From contig NZ_SDEB01000024.1 of NCBI RefSeq assembly GCF_004522175.1, forward strand, positions 1 through 57,953: DNA of 57,953 nucleotides. Direction: 5' to 3'. Positions 33,076 to 42,256 of this stretch are shown piece after piece. The DNA is from Paracoccus ravus (GTDB lineage Bacteria > Pseudomonadota > Alphaproteobacteria > Rhodobacterales > Rhodobacteraceae). The notes beneath the pieces are model-generated. The model was given only the letters and a program-made list of their open reading frames with translations. It had not been told where the DNA came from and ran no database searches. Every line of letters begins with the position of its first letter. Position 1 is the first letter of the stretch. Position numbers and translations under genes: made by a program.

Positions 33076-36069
33076 TCAGAAGCGCACGCGCAGATCGGCG
33101 GTCAGGGCGTGGTCGCGGGCATCCTTGCCGAACTGACCGGCATAGCCGACCGACACTTTGGCACCCGGCGTCAGGTCCATATCCACCGTGCCACGCAGAA
33201 TGGCGGCATCCTCGGTGATCGCCGCGCCGGTCACCTCGAAGGCGGAACCGCCGGCAAAGGCCAGGGCGGCGGTGGGATCGACATCGCCAAAGGCATGCTG
33301 CCAGCCCAGCTCTCCCCGCAGCACGGCCGAGGATTGGCCGGACCTGACCTCGCGCTCGCCGCGCAGGCCAAGCGTGGCGAAGGTGGTGTCGCTGTCCAGC
33401 CCGTCGCTTTCCAGCGCGGCATTGCCGCCCTTTTCGGCAAAGGAATCCGAGGACAGGATGACATGCTCAAGCGCGGCGAAGGGTTCAAGCGCGGCCTGAC
33501 CGGTCTGGAAGCGCCAGCTTGCCTCGCCAAAGAACCGTGTGGTCGAGGCGTCGTAATCCGCCGTCAGCATCTCCGAAGTGCTGCCATAGCTGACGTGGCG
33601 CTGGGTATCGACCTTGTTCAGCGTGTGGCTCGCCCCCAGACGGATGCCAAGCGCCTCGCGGCGGGTACCGCCATAGATGCCAAGGTGATAGCTGTCGAGA
33701 TCGGCCTGGGCGTCGCTGTCGTCAAGTGAGACCGCGCCGCTGCCGAAACCCGCATAGAAACCGCCGCGCCAGCCGTTCTCGGCCTCGGCGTCAAAACCGA
33801 TCAGCGTGCCTGCGGCATCGCGCTCATAGCCCGAAACCTCGTCGGCATCGCTCTCGGCCCAATTGCCATAGGCCTGCCACCAAAGCTGACCGTCGCCCAT
33901 TTCCGCCACATTGGTCGCGGCACTGGCCTGGTCGCCCGTCGCCTCGGCGATACGGTCGCGCACCGCGCCGTCGATGTTATTGGCGATCTGGGTCAGCGCG
34001 CCTGCGACGGTCGCGTGCAACTCGCCCGAGAGGCTGGTGAAGGATGCGGCTGCGGTACCGGCATCAGCAAAGACCAGTTCGTCAAAGACGGCATTGCCCT
34101 CGCCCAAGGCCTCGACAGCCTCGGCGGCGGCCGCGCCATTGCCGGTCGTCGCGACCGAGCGGAAGCTCGTGTCATTGCGATCGAGGCGCAGCGTCACGTC
34201 ATTGCTGCCATAGGTCAGGCTGGTGTCCAGAAAGGCGGAATCCACGTTCGACCCGGCAAAGGCCCCGCTGACGCCGCCTGCGGCAGTCAGGATCGTGTAA
34301 TCGGTCGAGATGCCGTAATCGCCATCCTGCGCCAGCGCGAAGACCGAGCCATTCAGACTGGCCGTGCCCAAGACCGCGACACGATCGCTATTGCCCTCGG
34401 CATCCGCCTCGAGCTCATAGATCGCGCCTTCGGCCAGGGTCAGGTCGCCATCGACATGCAGCGTGCCGATGCTTTCGCCCGGTGCCAGCCTGCCTCCCGA
34501 GGCAATCGTCAGGTCGCCCGTCGTTCCATTGCCGCCGATGCGCCCGCCATCCTGCACCTCGGTCGCGCTGGTCACGCTGCCCGAGACATTCAGCGTCCCG
34601 CCCGCGACGGTGGTCGCGCCGGAATAGGTGTTCGCGCCGGAAAGCTCCAGCGTGCCATTGCCGCGCAGGGTCAGGCCGCCCGTTCCGGTGATGTCGTTGC
34701 TGAACGCGTCCGAGGCGCTGAACCCACCCGCAGCCTGGCTCATGGTGATCTCGACATCGCTGTCGAGGGCTCCATAGCCGCCCGCCGCGGTATAGAGATC
34801 CAGCCGCGCCCAACCCGAGCCGTCATCCAGCACATGTCCCGACTGCAACTCGGTCGAGGCCAGCACGTCGCGAAGCTGCTCGGTGGTCATATAGGGGAAG
34901 CGCGAGGCGATCAGCACCTCGGCCCCTTCGGGCACGACGGCGGCCAGGGTCGTGTCGCCGACCGTGTTCATGCCATAGGTAAGCCGATACTGGTAGGCCG
35001 CGTCATTGGCCTCGCTGTCGCTGAAACGGTCGGCGTCGCTTTCGGCGATGCAGCTGGCGATCGACGCGCCGCATTGCTCTTCCAGCATGCTGCGCAGATC
35101 GTCCCGCGCCTCGGCCCAGAGCGTCTGGAAGTCATCCGCCGTTGAAATCGGCTGGCCAAAGAGGTTCGCGATATTTTGCCCGGTGTAATCCGGGTTGTTG
35201 TTCAGCATCTGCGCCAGCGTGTAGGTCGACTGGATGCGCGCGCCGATCACGTCCAGAGGGTAATGCACGCCCAGAACGACCCGGCTGTTGCCATATTCCG
35301 CGCCGCGCGCCATCAGTTCCTGATACTTCTCGGGCAGCATCGTGGCCAGAAGCAGCGTCGAGGAAAAGCCGAAGGCGCTGTGCCCGCTGGGGAAGGCGGG
35401 GCTGGAGGTCACGGTCGAGTGGATGCTGCTCGCGACATCCACCTCGTCACCGAAATAGTCGGTTCCGGTGAAGGATTGGATCTCATCCGGCGCGACCTGG
35501 AGGGGGCGCGAATTGCCGTTGACATTGGCATGGGCCGGGTCCGGCGTGTAGGCCAGATCATAGATGCCGTACTGGCCGCCCGCCGGCAGGGTCACGCCCG
35601 TAGCCGGGGCGCCATGCGAGGTTCCATTGGCAAAGAAATCCTTGCTGGTATTGGCTGCCGACATCGCAAAACCGGTCGCCTGCGACATCATCGACTGGAA
35701 GGCGGGCGAGAACGTCGTCGAGCTATAGTTCTTGGCAATCGAGTTCGTGGCCTGGAATGCCAAGTTCAGCTTCGAGCCGAGCGCATCGGCCACCAGCAAC
35801 CCGTTATTGGTCGAACCAAGCAGCGCCGCCAGTGTGTTGTCGCGTACGGCCTGATTGCGCTCGGCCTCGGTCGCATTGCTGTTCGTGGCGATGACGGTTG
35901 CAAGGTTCTGATCCAGCACGTGCCGCCCCTCGGGCGTGTTCATCAGCAAGGAAAAGCCGTCGAGCAGATGATTCGCTTTGATATCCGCGACGGATTGGGC
36001 ATGTGTTCCCGACGCGACGAGAACTGCGCAAAGCGCGGTGGTCGCATAGGCTAGTGTCTTAAGTTTCAA
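33076..36069 (-). CDS. Autotransporter with N-terminal PAP2 acid-phosphatase domain
   Basis: A 997-residue protein. Residues 1-25 are a Sec signal (ending GTHAQ). Residues about 30-350 form a PAP2 (vanadium-haloperoxidase fold) phosphatase: PSGHSAFGF (227-235) and SRVVLGVHYPLDV (about 262-274) are catalytic motifs 2 and 3. A passenger linker with autotransporter-associated repeat GLTLRGNGTLELSGANTYSG (about 460-490) leads to a C-terminal beta-barrel domain (about 720-997) ending in aromatic Phe (LRVRF). It is therefore a surface-displayed or secreted phosphomonoesterase using the type Va route. Monocistronic. No Pho box could be identified with confidence in the 250-bp upstream region. Confidence 0.9.
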   Translation of the reverse strand: MKLKTLAYATTALCAVLVASGTHAQSVADIKANHLLDGFSLLMNTPEGRHVLDQNLATVIATNSNATEAERNQAVRDNTLAALLGSTNNGLLVADALGSKLNLAFQATNSIAKNYSSTTFSPAFQSMMSQATGFAMSAANTSKDFFANGTSHGAPATGVTLPAGGQYGIYDLAYTPDPAHANVNGNSRPLQVAPDEIQSFTGTDYFGDEVDVASSIHSTVTSSPAFPSGHSAFGFSSTLLLATMLPEKYQELMARGAEYGNSRVVLGVHYPLDVIGARIQSTYTLAQMLNNNPDYTGQNIANLFGQPISTADDFQTLWAEARDDLRSMLEEQCGASIASCIAESDADRFSDSEANDAAYQYRLTYGMNTVGDTTLAAVVPEGAEVLIASRFPYMTTEQLRDVLASTELQSGHVLDDGSGWARLDLYTAAGGYGALDSDVEITMSQAAGGFSASDAFSNDITGTGGLTLRGNGTLELSGANTYSGATTVAGGTLNVSGSVTSATEVQDGGRIGGNGTTGDLTIASGGRLAPGESIGTLHVDGDLTLAEGAIYELEADAEGNSDRVAVLGTASLNGSVFALAQDGDYGISTDYTILTAAGGVSGAFAGSNVDSAFLDTSLTYGSNDVTLRLDRNDTSFRSVATTGNGAAAAEAVEALGEGNAVFDELVFADAGTAAASFTSLSGELHATVAGALTQIANNIDGAVRDRIAEATGDQASAATNVAEMGDGQLWWQAYGNWAESDADEVSGYERDAAGTLIGFDAEAENGWRGGFYAGFGSGAVSLDDSDAQADLDSYHLGIYGGTRREALGIRLGASHTLNKVDTQRHVSYGSTSEMLTADYDASTTRFFGEASWRFQTGQAALEPFAALEHVILSSDSFAEKGGNAALESDGLDSDTTFATLGLRGEREVRSGQSSAVLRGELGWQHAFGDVDPTAALAFAGGSAFEVTGAAITEDAAILRGTVDMDLTPGAKVSVGYAGQFGKDARDHALTADLRVRF

Positions 36070-36879
36070 GGAAATTCCCCGGTGTTAATATCGACCGGTG
36101 CAGCTAGGTCACGATTGTAACATTCTCGTGATAAATGACTGACGGATTTGTAAAAATTGGAAGCTGTTCGAGAAAAACGGTGATGAGCCCGGCTGATGCG
36201 GATCGTGGCGGCACGCCTTGCGCGGGCCGAGATGAGGCTTTGATTTGGACGGTGATATCCGCAGCGAGAGCCGGTGGTTCAGAGCCTGCTTTCGACCGTT
36301 CACAGCAAGCACGCTTGGTTTCAAGCCGCCTCTGAAGGTAGCTCGACGAATTGCGTAGCGTCCCGCTTGCCTACTTCGGCATAGAGGAAGTCAATGAATT
36401 GCTCGATCTCGTCCCAAGATGCCTCGAGCGCCATATTGCCGCTGGCACGGACAAGCGCGCGATGCAGCCGGATCTTCTGCATCATCTGCGGGACCCGGCG
36501 GGTGCCATAAAAATGGGGCATGTCTTTTATCTCGGGTCTCGTTCAGGTTAGTCCGACGCGCGGGCGGCGGAGTCACCTTGCGCCAAAGTCGCAAGGAAGG
36601 GCCGTCATAACCTGCTCCTATGACGAAACGGTAAACGCGGCGCGTTTCCCGAGTTGGGCCGAGTTGCCCCCTGACAGGGGCGACGTTGCGCAAGCCGTCC
36701 GAGCGGTGTGTGAAGGTGACGGCTTCGATCCGGTTCATGACGTCTCGGGCGAGCGCCAGCGATCCGAGAGAGGGTGCGCAGGGTGCCGATTTGGATCCGG
36801 CGTCAAGACCGCGTGGGAAATTGGGGAGGGTCGGCGAGCCTTCCAGTGGTAGGATCGCCCGTGAAAGGGCAGGGCGCAG
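36070..36879. other. Intergenic/degraded stretch upstream of the autotransporter
   Basis: About 810 bp. It includes the autotransporter promoter region (AT-richer, 36080-36170) and a minus-strand 66-codon frame at 36321-36521 listed separately. No other gene is recognised. Confidence 0.4.
36321..36521 (-). CDS. Small hypothetical protein (low confidence)
   Basis: 66 codons, MPHFYGTRRVPQMMQKIRL...ASWDEIEQFIDFLYAEVGKRD. The central helix-rich, acidic segment has protein-like composition, but there is no clear ribosome site and no family is recognised. It may be the 3' remnant of a larger gene. Confidence 0.3.
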   Translation of the reverse strand: MPHFYGTRRVPQMMQKIRLHRALVRASGNMALEASWDEIEQFIDFLYAEVGKRDATQFVELPSEAA

Positions 36880-37090
36880 ACGAGCCCCGCCAGCCGGATC
36901 AGGCTTTCGACCAGCCCCATCCTCTGGCCCCGACCGAAGACGGAACAGGAAGTCAGGCAGGTTTGGATTGCGGCATCGGAAAGTTTCGGATCTTCTGCGC
37001 CGTCCTGACTTCTCTGCAAACCAGACCAGTTCCGCGTCGAACCCGAGCGACTGCGAGGCAGCGCTGCGTTGTGGTCTGACCAGCTCGTCG
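36880..37090 (-). mobile_element. IS5-family transposase remnant
   Basis: Minus-strand frame reading TSWSDHNAALPRSRSGSTRN, LSDAAIQTCLT and GLVESLIRLAGL. This tracks the N-terminal part of IS5/IS903-type transposases (YRTTNW..YN.AL, SDAAIQ.CLTMK, TGFVESLLRL.GL) with local frame changes. The same protein family begins at 57899 in this window. Only about 70 codons survive. Confidence 0.65.
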
Positions 37091-37414
37091 CCCCGTCGCG
37101 GGCAGAGATGGCTGGGGCATGACCCCGATCGAACCGCAAGCGTGAATTCAGGGAATCCACCTCGACGATCTGCGCGACAGGCATTCGAAAATCCATTCGA
37201 TTTCCTTTTCTTGCCACGTCGCGCCCAAGAGTTGAAGAGCGCCGCAGGGCATGCAGCAACGCCTCCAACTGGAACCTGCCCGCGATCATCATGGGCTCCC
37301 GCTGACTGTTTGCGGACCTCAACCTGACGTGGGGGCTAGCCAAATGGGCGATTCGGCTTATCCTTCGCCTGGGAACGGTCCGTGGAGGGGCGGGCCGAGG
37401 GGAGGAGTGACGAG

Positions 37415-38425
37415 ATGACCCGCAAGGGATTGCTGCTGACTGCCGCCTTGGGTCTTGCGCTTGGAATGCCTGCGCTGGCCGATACAGCCGAGAAAAAAAT
37501 CGCGTTGTCCAACAATTACGCCGGTAACAGCTGGCGTCAGGCCATGCTGGAAAGCTGGGCACGCGTGACCGAAAAGGCCGTGGCCGACGGGGTCGTGGCC
37601 AGCGCAGACGCCTTCACCACCGCAGAAAACCAGGCCACCGAGCAGGCCGCGCAGATCCAGAACATGATCCTGCAGGGCTATGACGCGATCGTGCTGAACG
37701 CGGCCTCGCCAACGGCGCTGAATGGCGCGGTCAAGGAGGCCTGCGATGCCGGAATCACCGTCGTCTCTTTCGACGGCATCGTGACCGAGCCCTGCGCCTG
37801 GCGGGTCAAGGTCGATTTCGTCAAGATGGGCCGGGACGAGGTCGAATATCTCGCCACCCGCCTGCCCGAGGGCGGCAACCTGCTCGAGATCCGCGGGCTG
37901 GCCGGGGTCTCGGTCGATGACGAGATCCATCAGGGCATAGAGGAAGGCGTGAAGGCGCATCCGAATTTCAAGATCGTCGGTTCGGTCAATGGCGACTGGG
38001 CGCAGGACGTGGCGCAAAAGGCCGTGGCGGGCATCCTGCCCTCGCTGCCCGAGATCGCGGGCGTGGTGACGCAGGGCGGCGACGGCTACGGTGCCGCGCA
38101 GGCCTTTGCCGCCGCCGGACGCCCGACGCCGGTCATCATCATGGGCAATCGCCAGGACGAGCTGAAATGGTGGGCCGAGCAGCGCGACGCCAATGGCTAT
38201 GAGACCGTCTCGACCTCGATCGCGCCGGGCGTCTCGACCCTGGCCTTCTGGGTCGCGCAGCAGATCCTTGACGGGCAGGAGGTCCCCAAGGATCTGACCG
38301 TGCCCTTCCTGTCGGTGACGCAAGAGACACTGGACCAGGCGCTCAAGGACACGCCCGAGGGCGGGGTCACCAATGTCGATTATTCGCAGGATGACGCGAA
38401 GAAAGTGATCGCCGAGTCCAAGTGA
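37415..38425 (+). CDS. Sugar ABC transporter periplasmic binding protein
   Basis: A 336-residue lipid-free binding protein of the ribose/RbsB type (peripla_BP_4). Signal peptide 1-22 (LTAALGLALGMPALA). KIALSNNYAGNSWRQAML, QGYDAIVLNAASPTALNGAV and AGITVVSFDGIVTEPCAWRV cover the first lobe. EIAGVVTQGGDGYGAAQAFA and RPTPVIIMGNRQDELKWW cover the second. GGAGGAG precedes ATG 37415. First gene of a four-gene transporter operon; the next gene overlaps its stop. The trailing lactonase fragment suggests an aldose or aldonate ligand (inference). Confidence 0.9.
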   Translation: MTRKGLLLTAALGLALGMPALADTAEKKIALSNNYAGNSWRQAMLESWARVTEKAVADGVVASADAFTTAENQATEQAAQIQNMILQGYDAIVLNAASPTALNGAVKEACDAGITVVSFDGIVTEPCAWRVKVDFVKMGRDEVEYLATRLPEGGNLLEIRGLAGVSVDDEIHQGIEEGVKAHPNFKIVGSVNGDWAQDVAQKAVAGILPSLPEIAGVVTQGGDGYGAAQAFAAAGRPTPVIIMGNRQDELKWWAEQRDANGYETVSTSIAPGVSTLAFWVAQQILDGQEVPKDLTVPFLSVTQETLDQALKDTPEGGVTNVDYSQDDAKKVIAESK

Positions 38426-39876
38426 TGGCATCGGCGAGACCGAACACGACCGGGCCGGAACCGGTCGTGATCCTTGATGGCGCGTCGAAAAGCTTCGGCG
38501 CGCTCCGGGCTTTGGATCATGTCGACCTGCGGATCGATCCGGGCGAATGCCTGGGGCTTGTCGGCCATAACGGCGCGGGAAAATCGACGCTGGTGAACCT
38601 CGTGACCGGCCAATTCGCCGCGTCCGAAGGGCGGGTCATCTATCCCGGCGCCAAGGATCACCGGCAGGCGGGCATCCGCGCCATCTCGCAAGAGGGGATG
38701 CTCTGCCCCAACCTGACGGTACTTGAGAACCTGCAGGTGGTGCAGCGCGACCTGACCGGCTGGAGCTGGCGCAGGCTGGCCGCGCGCCGGATAGGGGCGG
38801 CGCTTGACGCGATCTTTCCCGGCCACCGCATCCGTCCTGAGATGCCGGTCTTTGACATGACGCTGGCCGAACAGCAGATGGTCGAGATCGCCATCGGCTT
38901 TGCCCAAGGAGCACATCCGGCAAGACTGGTCGTTCTGGACGAGCCGACCTCGTCGCTGGATGCCTCGATCTCGGCGCAGCTTCTGGCGCATCTGCGCCGT
39001 TTCTGCGCCGAGGGCGGCGCGGTCGTCTTCATCTCGCATATGCTGGGCGAGGTTTTCGAAGTGGCGGATCGCATCGTCGTGATGCGCGACGGCCACATTA
39101 TCGCCGACCGCGCTGCCAAGGGTTTCACCCGGCAGGGGCTGGTCGATGCGATGGGACATGTCGCCGATGAAAGCCACGAGCCGTCGGCCTTGCGGATCCG
39201 GGCGCTGGGGAACAGGTCTGACGCGATCCTGCGCACCCCCGAGGGGGTCGAGGCCCGCAAGGGCGAGATCGTCGGTCTCGCCGGGCTTGCCGGACACGGT
39301 CAGGCCGAGGCGCTGGCGCGCTTCTATCTGGCGCAAAGCTCGGATTGGCGCAGCCTGGCAGAACCCGCGGTGGTCTTTGTCGCGGGCGACCGCAAGCGCG
39401 ACGGGGTGATGCCCATCTGGTCGATCCGGCGCAATCTGGCGCTGGCGGCGCTGGGGCATCTGTGCCGCCTCGGCATGGTGGACCGGGCGGCGGAAAACGC
39501 GCTCTCCGCCGATTGGCAGGCCCGCATCGGCATCCGCACACCCGACATGGCCAACCCCATCCTGTCGCTTTCGGGCGGCAACCAGCAAAAGGTACTGTTC
39601 GCCCGCGCCCTTGCGACCACCGCCGCCGTCGTCGTGATGGACGATCCGATGCGCGGCGTCGATATCGGCACCAAGACCGAGGTCTATGACATGATCCGCC
39701 ATGAGGCCGCAGAGGGTCGCACCTTCCTGTGGTACTCGACCGAGATGGACGAGATCCTGAATTGCGACCGCGTCTTCGTCTTTCGCGACGGCGCGATCTC
39801 GGCGGAACTGGAGGGCGAGAGGATCACCGAGGCGAATATCCTCGCCGCCAGTTTCGAGTTCGGGGATGCCGCGTGA
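38425..39876 (+). CDS. Sugar ABC transporter ATPase (RbsA-type double domain)
   Basis: 483 residues with two ABC modules. Module 1 has Walker A GHNGAGKST, a degenerate signature DMTLAEQQMVEIA and Walker B LVVLDEPTSSLD. Module 2 has a degenerate P-loop GLAGLAGHGQAEALA, intact LSGGNQQKV and a Walker B-like AAVVVMDDPMRGVDIGT. As in RbsA-type proteins, one site is probably catalytic and the other structural. The ATG shares a base with the binding-protein stop (TGATG), and the stop overlaps the next gene by 4 nt. Confidence 0.9.
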   Translation: MASARPNTTGPEPVVILDGASKSFGALRALDHVDLRIDPGECLGLVGHNGAGKSTLVNLVTGQFAASEGRVIYPGAKDHRQAGIRAISQEGMLCPNLTVLENLQVVQRDLTGWSWRRLAARRIGAALDAIFPGHRIRPEMPVFDMTLAEQQMVEIAIGFAQGAHPARLVVLDEPTSSLDASISAQLLAHLRRFCAEGGAVVFISHMLGEVFEVADRIVVMRDGHIIADRAAKGFTRQGLVDAMGHVADESHEPSALRIRALGNRSDAILRTPEGVEARKGEIVGLAGLAGHGQAEALARFYLAQSSDWRSLAEPAVVFVAGDRKRDGVMPIWSIRRNLALAALGHLCRLGMVDRAAENALSADWQARIGIRTPDMANPILSLSGGNQQKVLFARALATTAAVVVMDDPMRGVDIGTKTEVYDMIRHEAAEGRTFLWYSTEMDEILNCDRVFVFRDGAISAELEGERITEANILAASFEFGDAA

Positions 39877-40793
39877 TCAATCCGCGCCTTCTCTTGCCCG
39901 TCCTGTCCCTTGCCGTGCTGGTTGCCGCCGTCTTCTGGTTGCAACCCCGCGCCATGAGCTATGTCGGCGTGAACCTGCTGTTCAATCTGGCCGTGCCGAT
40001 CGCGCTGGCGACGGTGGCGCAGATGGTGATCATCATGGTGGGCGATATCGACCTGTCGATGGGGGCCTTTGTCAGCCTGATCGCCTGTATCACCGCGGCG
40101 ATCTTGCCGGAAAATCCGGCCTTGGGCTGGGCGATGCTGGCGGGCTGCGTGCTGACCTATGCCGCACTTGGCGCGCTGATCGAGGCGCGGCAATTGCCCG
40201 CCATCGTCGTCACCTTGGGCATGTCCTTCATCTGGGGGGGCGCGGCGGTCTTGATCCTGCCCTCGCCGGGGGGGAGTTCTCCGGCATGGCTGACCGCGAT
40301 CATGAAGGCAAAGCCGCCGCTGGTGCCCATGGCCATCATCGCGAGCGTAAGCATCGCAGCGGTGGCGCATCTTCTGATCATGCGCTCGGGCTTCGGGGTC
40401 AGGCTGCGGGCCTTGGGCGGCAATCTGCGGGCGGTGTCGCGGGCCGGACGCTCGACGGTGCGGCTGCGCGCCATGGCCTATGCGGTCGCCGGCGTCTTTG
40501 CCGTACTGGCGGGGATGGCGCTGGTCGGGCTGACCACCTCGGGCGACGCGAATATCGCGCTGCGCTACACGCTGCTGTCGATCGCCGGGGTCATCCTTGG
40601 TGGGGGCGAGTTCACCGGCGGGCGCGTCTCGCCCATCGGCGCCGTCATCGGCGCGCTGACCCTGACGCTGGCGGGCAGCTTCCTGTCCTTCCTGCGGCTC
40701 TCGCCGGATTGGCAGATCGGGGCGCAGGGCGCGATCCTCATCCTTGTCCTGGCCGCAAGGCTGTTGGTGCGACGAGCGGAGAAAAGGGCATGA
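39873..40793 (+). CDS. Sugar ABC transporter permease 1
   Basis: A 306-residue BPD_transp_2-type permease starting with GTG at 39873 (GTGA overlap with the ATPase gene). About nine helices. IIMVGDIDLSMGAFVSL is the family motif (G.IDLSVG), and GAVIGALTLTLAGS is the C-terminal conserved turn. It pairs with the next permease as a heterodimer. Confidence 0.88.
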   Translation: MINPRLLLPVLSLAVLVAAVFWLQPRAMSYVGVNLLFNLAVPIALATVAQMVIIMVGDIDLSMGAFVSLIACITAAILPENPALGWAMLAGCVLTYAALGALIEARQLPAIVVTLGMSFIWGGAAVLILPSPGGSSPAWLTAIMKAKPPLVPMAIIASVSIAAVAHLLIMRSGFGVRLRALGGNLRAVSRAGRSTVRLRAMAYAVAGVFAVLAGMALVGLTTSGDANIALRYTLLSIAGVILGGGEFTGGRVSPIGAVIGALTLTLAGSFLSFLRLSPDWQIGAQGAILILVLAARLLVRRAEKRA

Positions 40794-41743
40794 GAATCCA
40801 TCGCGCGCCATGGTTCTGGGCCTGGGTCGCGGCCTTCGCGGCTTTTCTTGCGACCTGGTCGATCAGCGCGGGCGGCGGAGGAGGTGCTGCGCTTGCCGTC
40901 GCCGCCCTGACCTTCGCCAGCTTCTCGGTCCTGACGGGGCTGGGGCAGATGCTGGTGATCACGATGGGGCCGGGCAATGTCGATCTGTCGATCCCGGCCA
41001 CGATGACGCTGGCCGGGACACTGTCCTTGAAGCTGATGGGCGAGATGACGGGGCCGGTCTGGGCCATCATGCTTGCGGGGCTCGTCTCGGCCCTGGCTGT
41101 CGGGGCCTGTGCAGGCGTGGTGAATTTCGCGCTGATCCGGCTTTTGCGGATTCCGCCGATCATTGCGACGCTTTCAGCAAGTTTTCTTTACCAGTCGCTG
41201 GCGATCTGGTCGAACCGGGGGCTGCGGATCAAGCCACCCGCGGCGCTGGCCGAGTTCGCCACCGGGCGCGCCATTCTGGGCATCCCGAACCTTGCCCTTG
41301 TCGCGCTGGTGATCAGCATCGGCTTCTGGGTGGCGCTGAACCGCTCGGGCTTCGGACGCAGGCTCTCGGCCATCGGGCAGAACCCGCGCGCCGCGCGGCT
41401 GGCCGGCGTGCCGGTGGCCCGCATCATGGGCACGACCTATGTCACCTGCGCCAAGATGGCGGCGCTGACCGGCTTTCTGCTGGCCTGCTTCTCGGGCGGG
41501 GCCGCGTTGAACATGGGGGCCGAGTTCCTGCTGATGTCGATTGCCGTCACGGTGATCGGCGGCTCCTCCATCGCGGGGGGCGATTCCAACGTGCCGGGGA
41601 TCTGGGCCGGTGCGCTGTTCATGTATCTCATTGTCTCGATGCTGAATTCCTATGGGCTGGGGGCAGGCGTGCGCCTGCTGTCGACGGGGGTGATCATCAT
41701 TGCGATCGTTGCCGTCGCGAGCGGCAGAAAGGCCCAAGCATGA
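40790..41743 (+). CDS. Sugar ABC transporter permease 2
   Basis: A 317-residue permease overlapping the first by 4 nt (ATGA). TMGPGNVDLSIPATM is the ..G.xDLSx motif, GQNPRAARLAGVPVARIM is the cytoplasmic ATPase-contact loop, and VTVIGGSSIAGGDSNVPG is the conserved loop. The divergence from permease 1 indicates a heteromeric channel. The following gene overlaps its stop by 4 nt but is broken. Confidence 0.88.
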   Translation: MRIHRAPWFWAWVAAFAAFLATWSISAGGGGGAALAVAALTFASFSVLTGLGQMLVITMGPGNVDLSIPATMTLAGTLSLKLMGEMTGPVWAIMLAGLVSALAVGACAGVVNFALIRLLRIPPIIATLSASFLYQSLAIWSNRGLRIKPPAALAEFATGRAILGIPNLALVALVISIGFWVALNRSGFGRRLSAIGQNPRAARLAGVPVARIMGTTYVTCAKMAALTGFLLACFSGGAALNMGAEFLLMSIAVTVIGGSSIAGGDSNVPGIWAGALFMYLIVSMLNSYGLGAGVRLLSTGVIIIAIVAVASGRKAQA

Positions 41744-41955
41744 CGGTTTACGATTTCGCGGCCCATGCTTGCGGGCGCGGATCCATCCCGATGCGCGCTT
41801 GCCACCGGCGTCCAATGGTCCGAGGGGCCGTTCTCGTTCCCGCTGTCGCAAGCTTCCGGCGCATCACTTGATGCGCTGGACGGCCGAGACAGGCTGCACC
41901 ATCATCCGCGAGAATCCGGACGTTCCGCGATCTCGGAATCCGCTCGATCGCTGAC
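41740..41955 (+). pseudogene. SMP-30/gluconolactonase-like gene, truncated
   Basis: ATG 41740 (overlapping the permease stop) begins MTVYDF, then shifts frame to MLAGADPSRCALATGVQWSE with GP, the normal N-terminus of SMP-30/gluconolactonase proteins. A second segment, MRWTAETGCTIIRENPD, corresponds to a later blade, so about 30 codons are missing between. The rest of the propeller is absent. It was the last gene of the sugar ABC operon and supports a lactone/aldonate pathway. Confidence 0.7.
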
Positions 41956-42256
41956 CTTCTCGTTGCGAGGGAGAGGATGCTTTCGGCAGCAGCGACAGAT
42001 GAAGCGCTGTCGGGCCGCTTCATTAGCCCCGTCCCGCGAGACCAAGCTGTTTCCTCCGGCCCAACCGTCGAATTGAAGGTGTGCGGCATCCACTACGACC
42101 CGAATCGCCGAGGCCGACAGTTTGAGCCCGGTCTTGCGCCCGAAACGGATTTGCCATTTCTTGTCGCCGCGCCCAGCGTCATCCTGCTTTGCACGGGGCA
42201 GGCTTTCGCTGCGACGCCAACTGGTCTTCTTTCCACTCGGGGTCCCATCACCCTTA
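41956..42256. other. Stretch left of the IS427-type element
   Basis: About 300 bp. Open frames on both strands, none assignable. A minus-strand run DKKWQIRFGRKTGLKLSASA (about 42085-42145) looks protein-like. Together with 43122-43546 it was split by the IS insertion at a TTA site. Confidence 0.35.
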
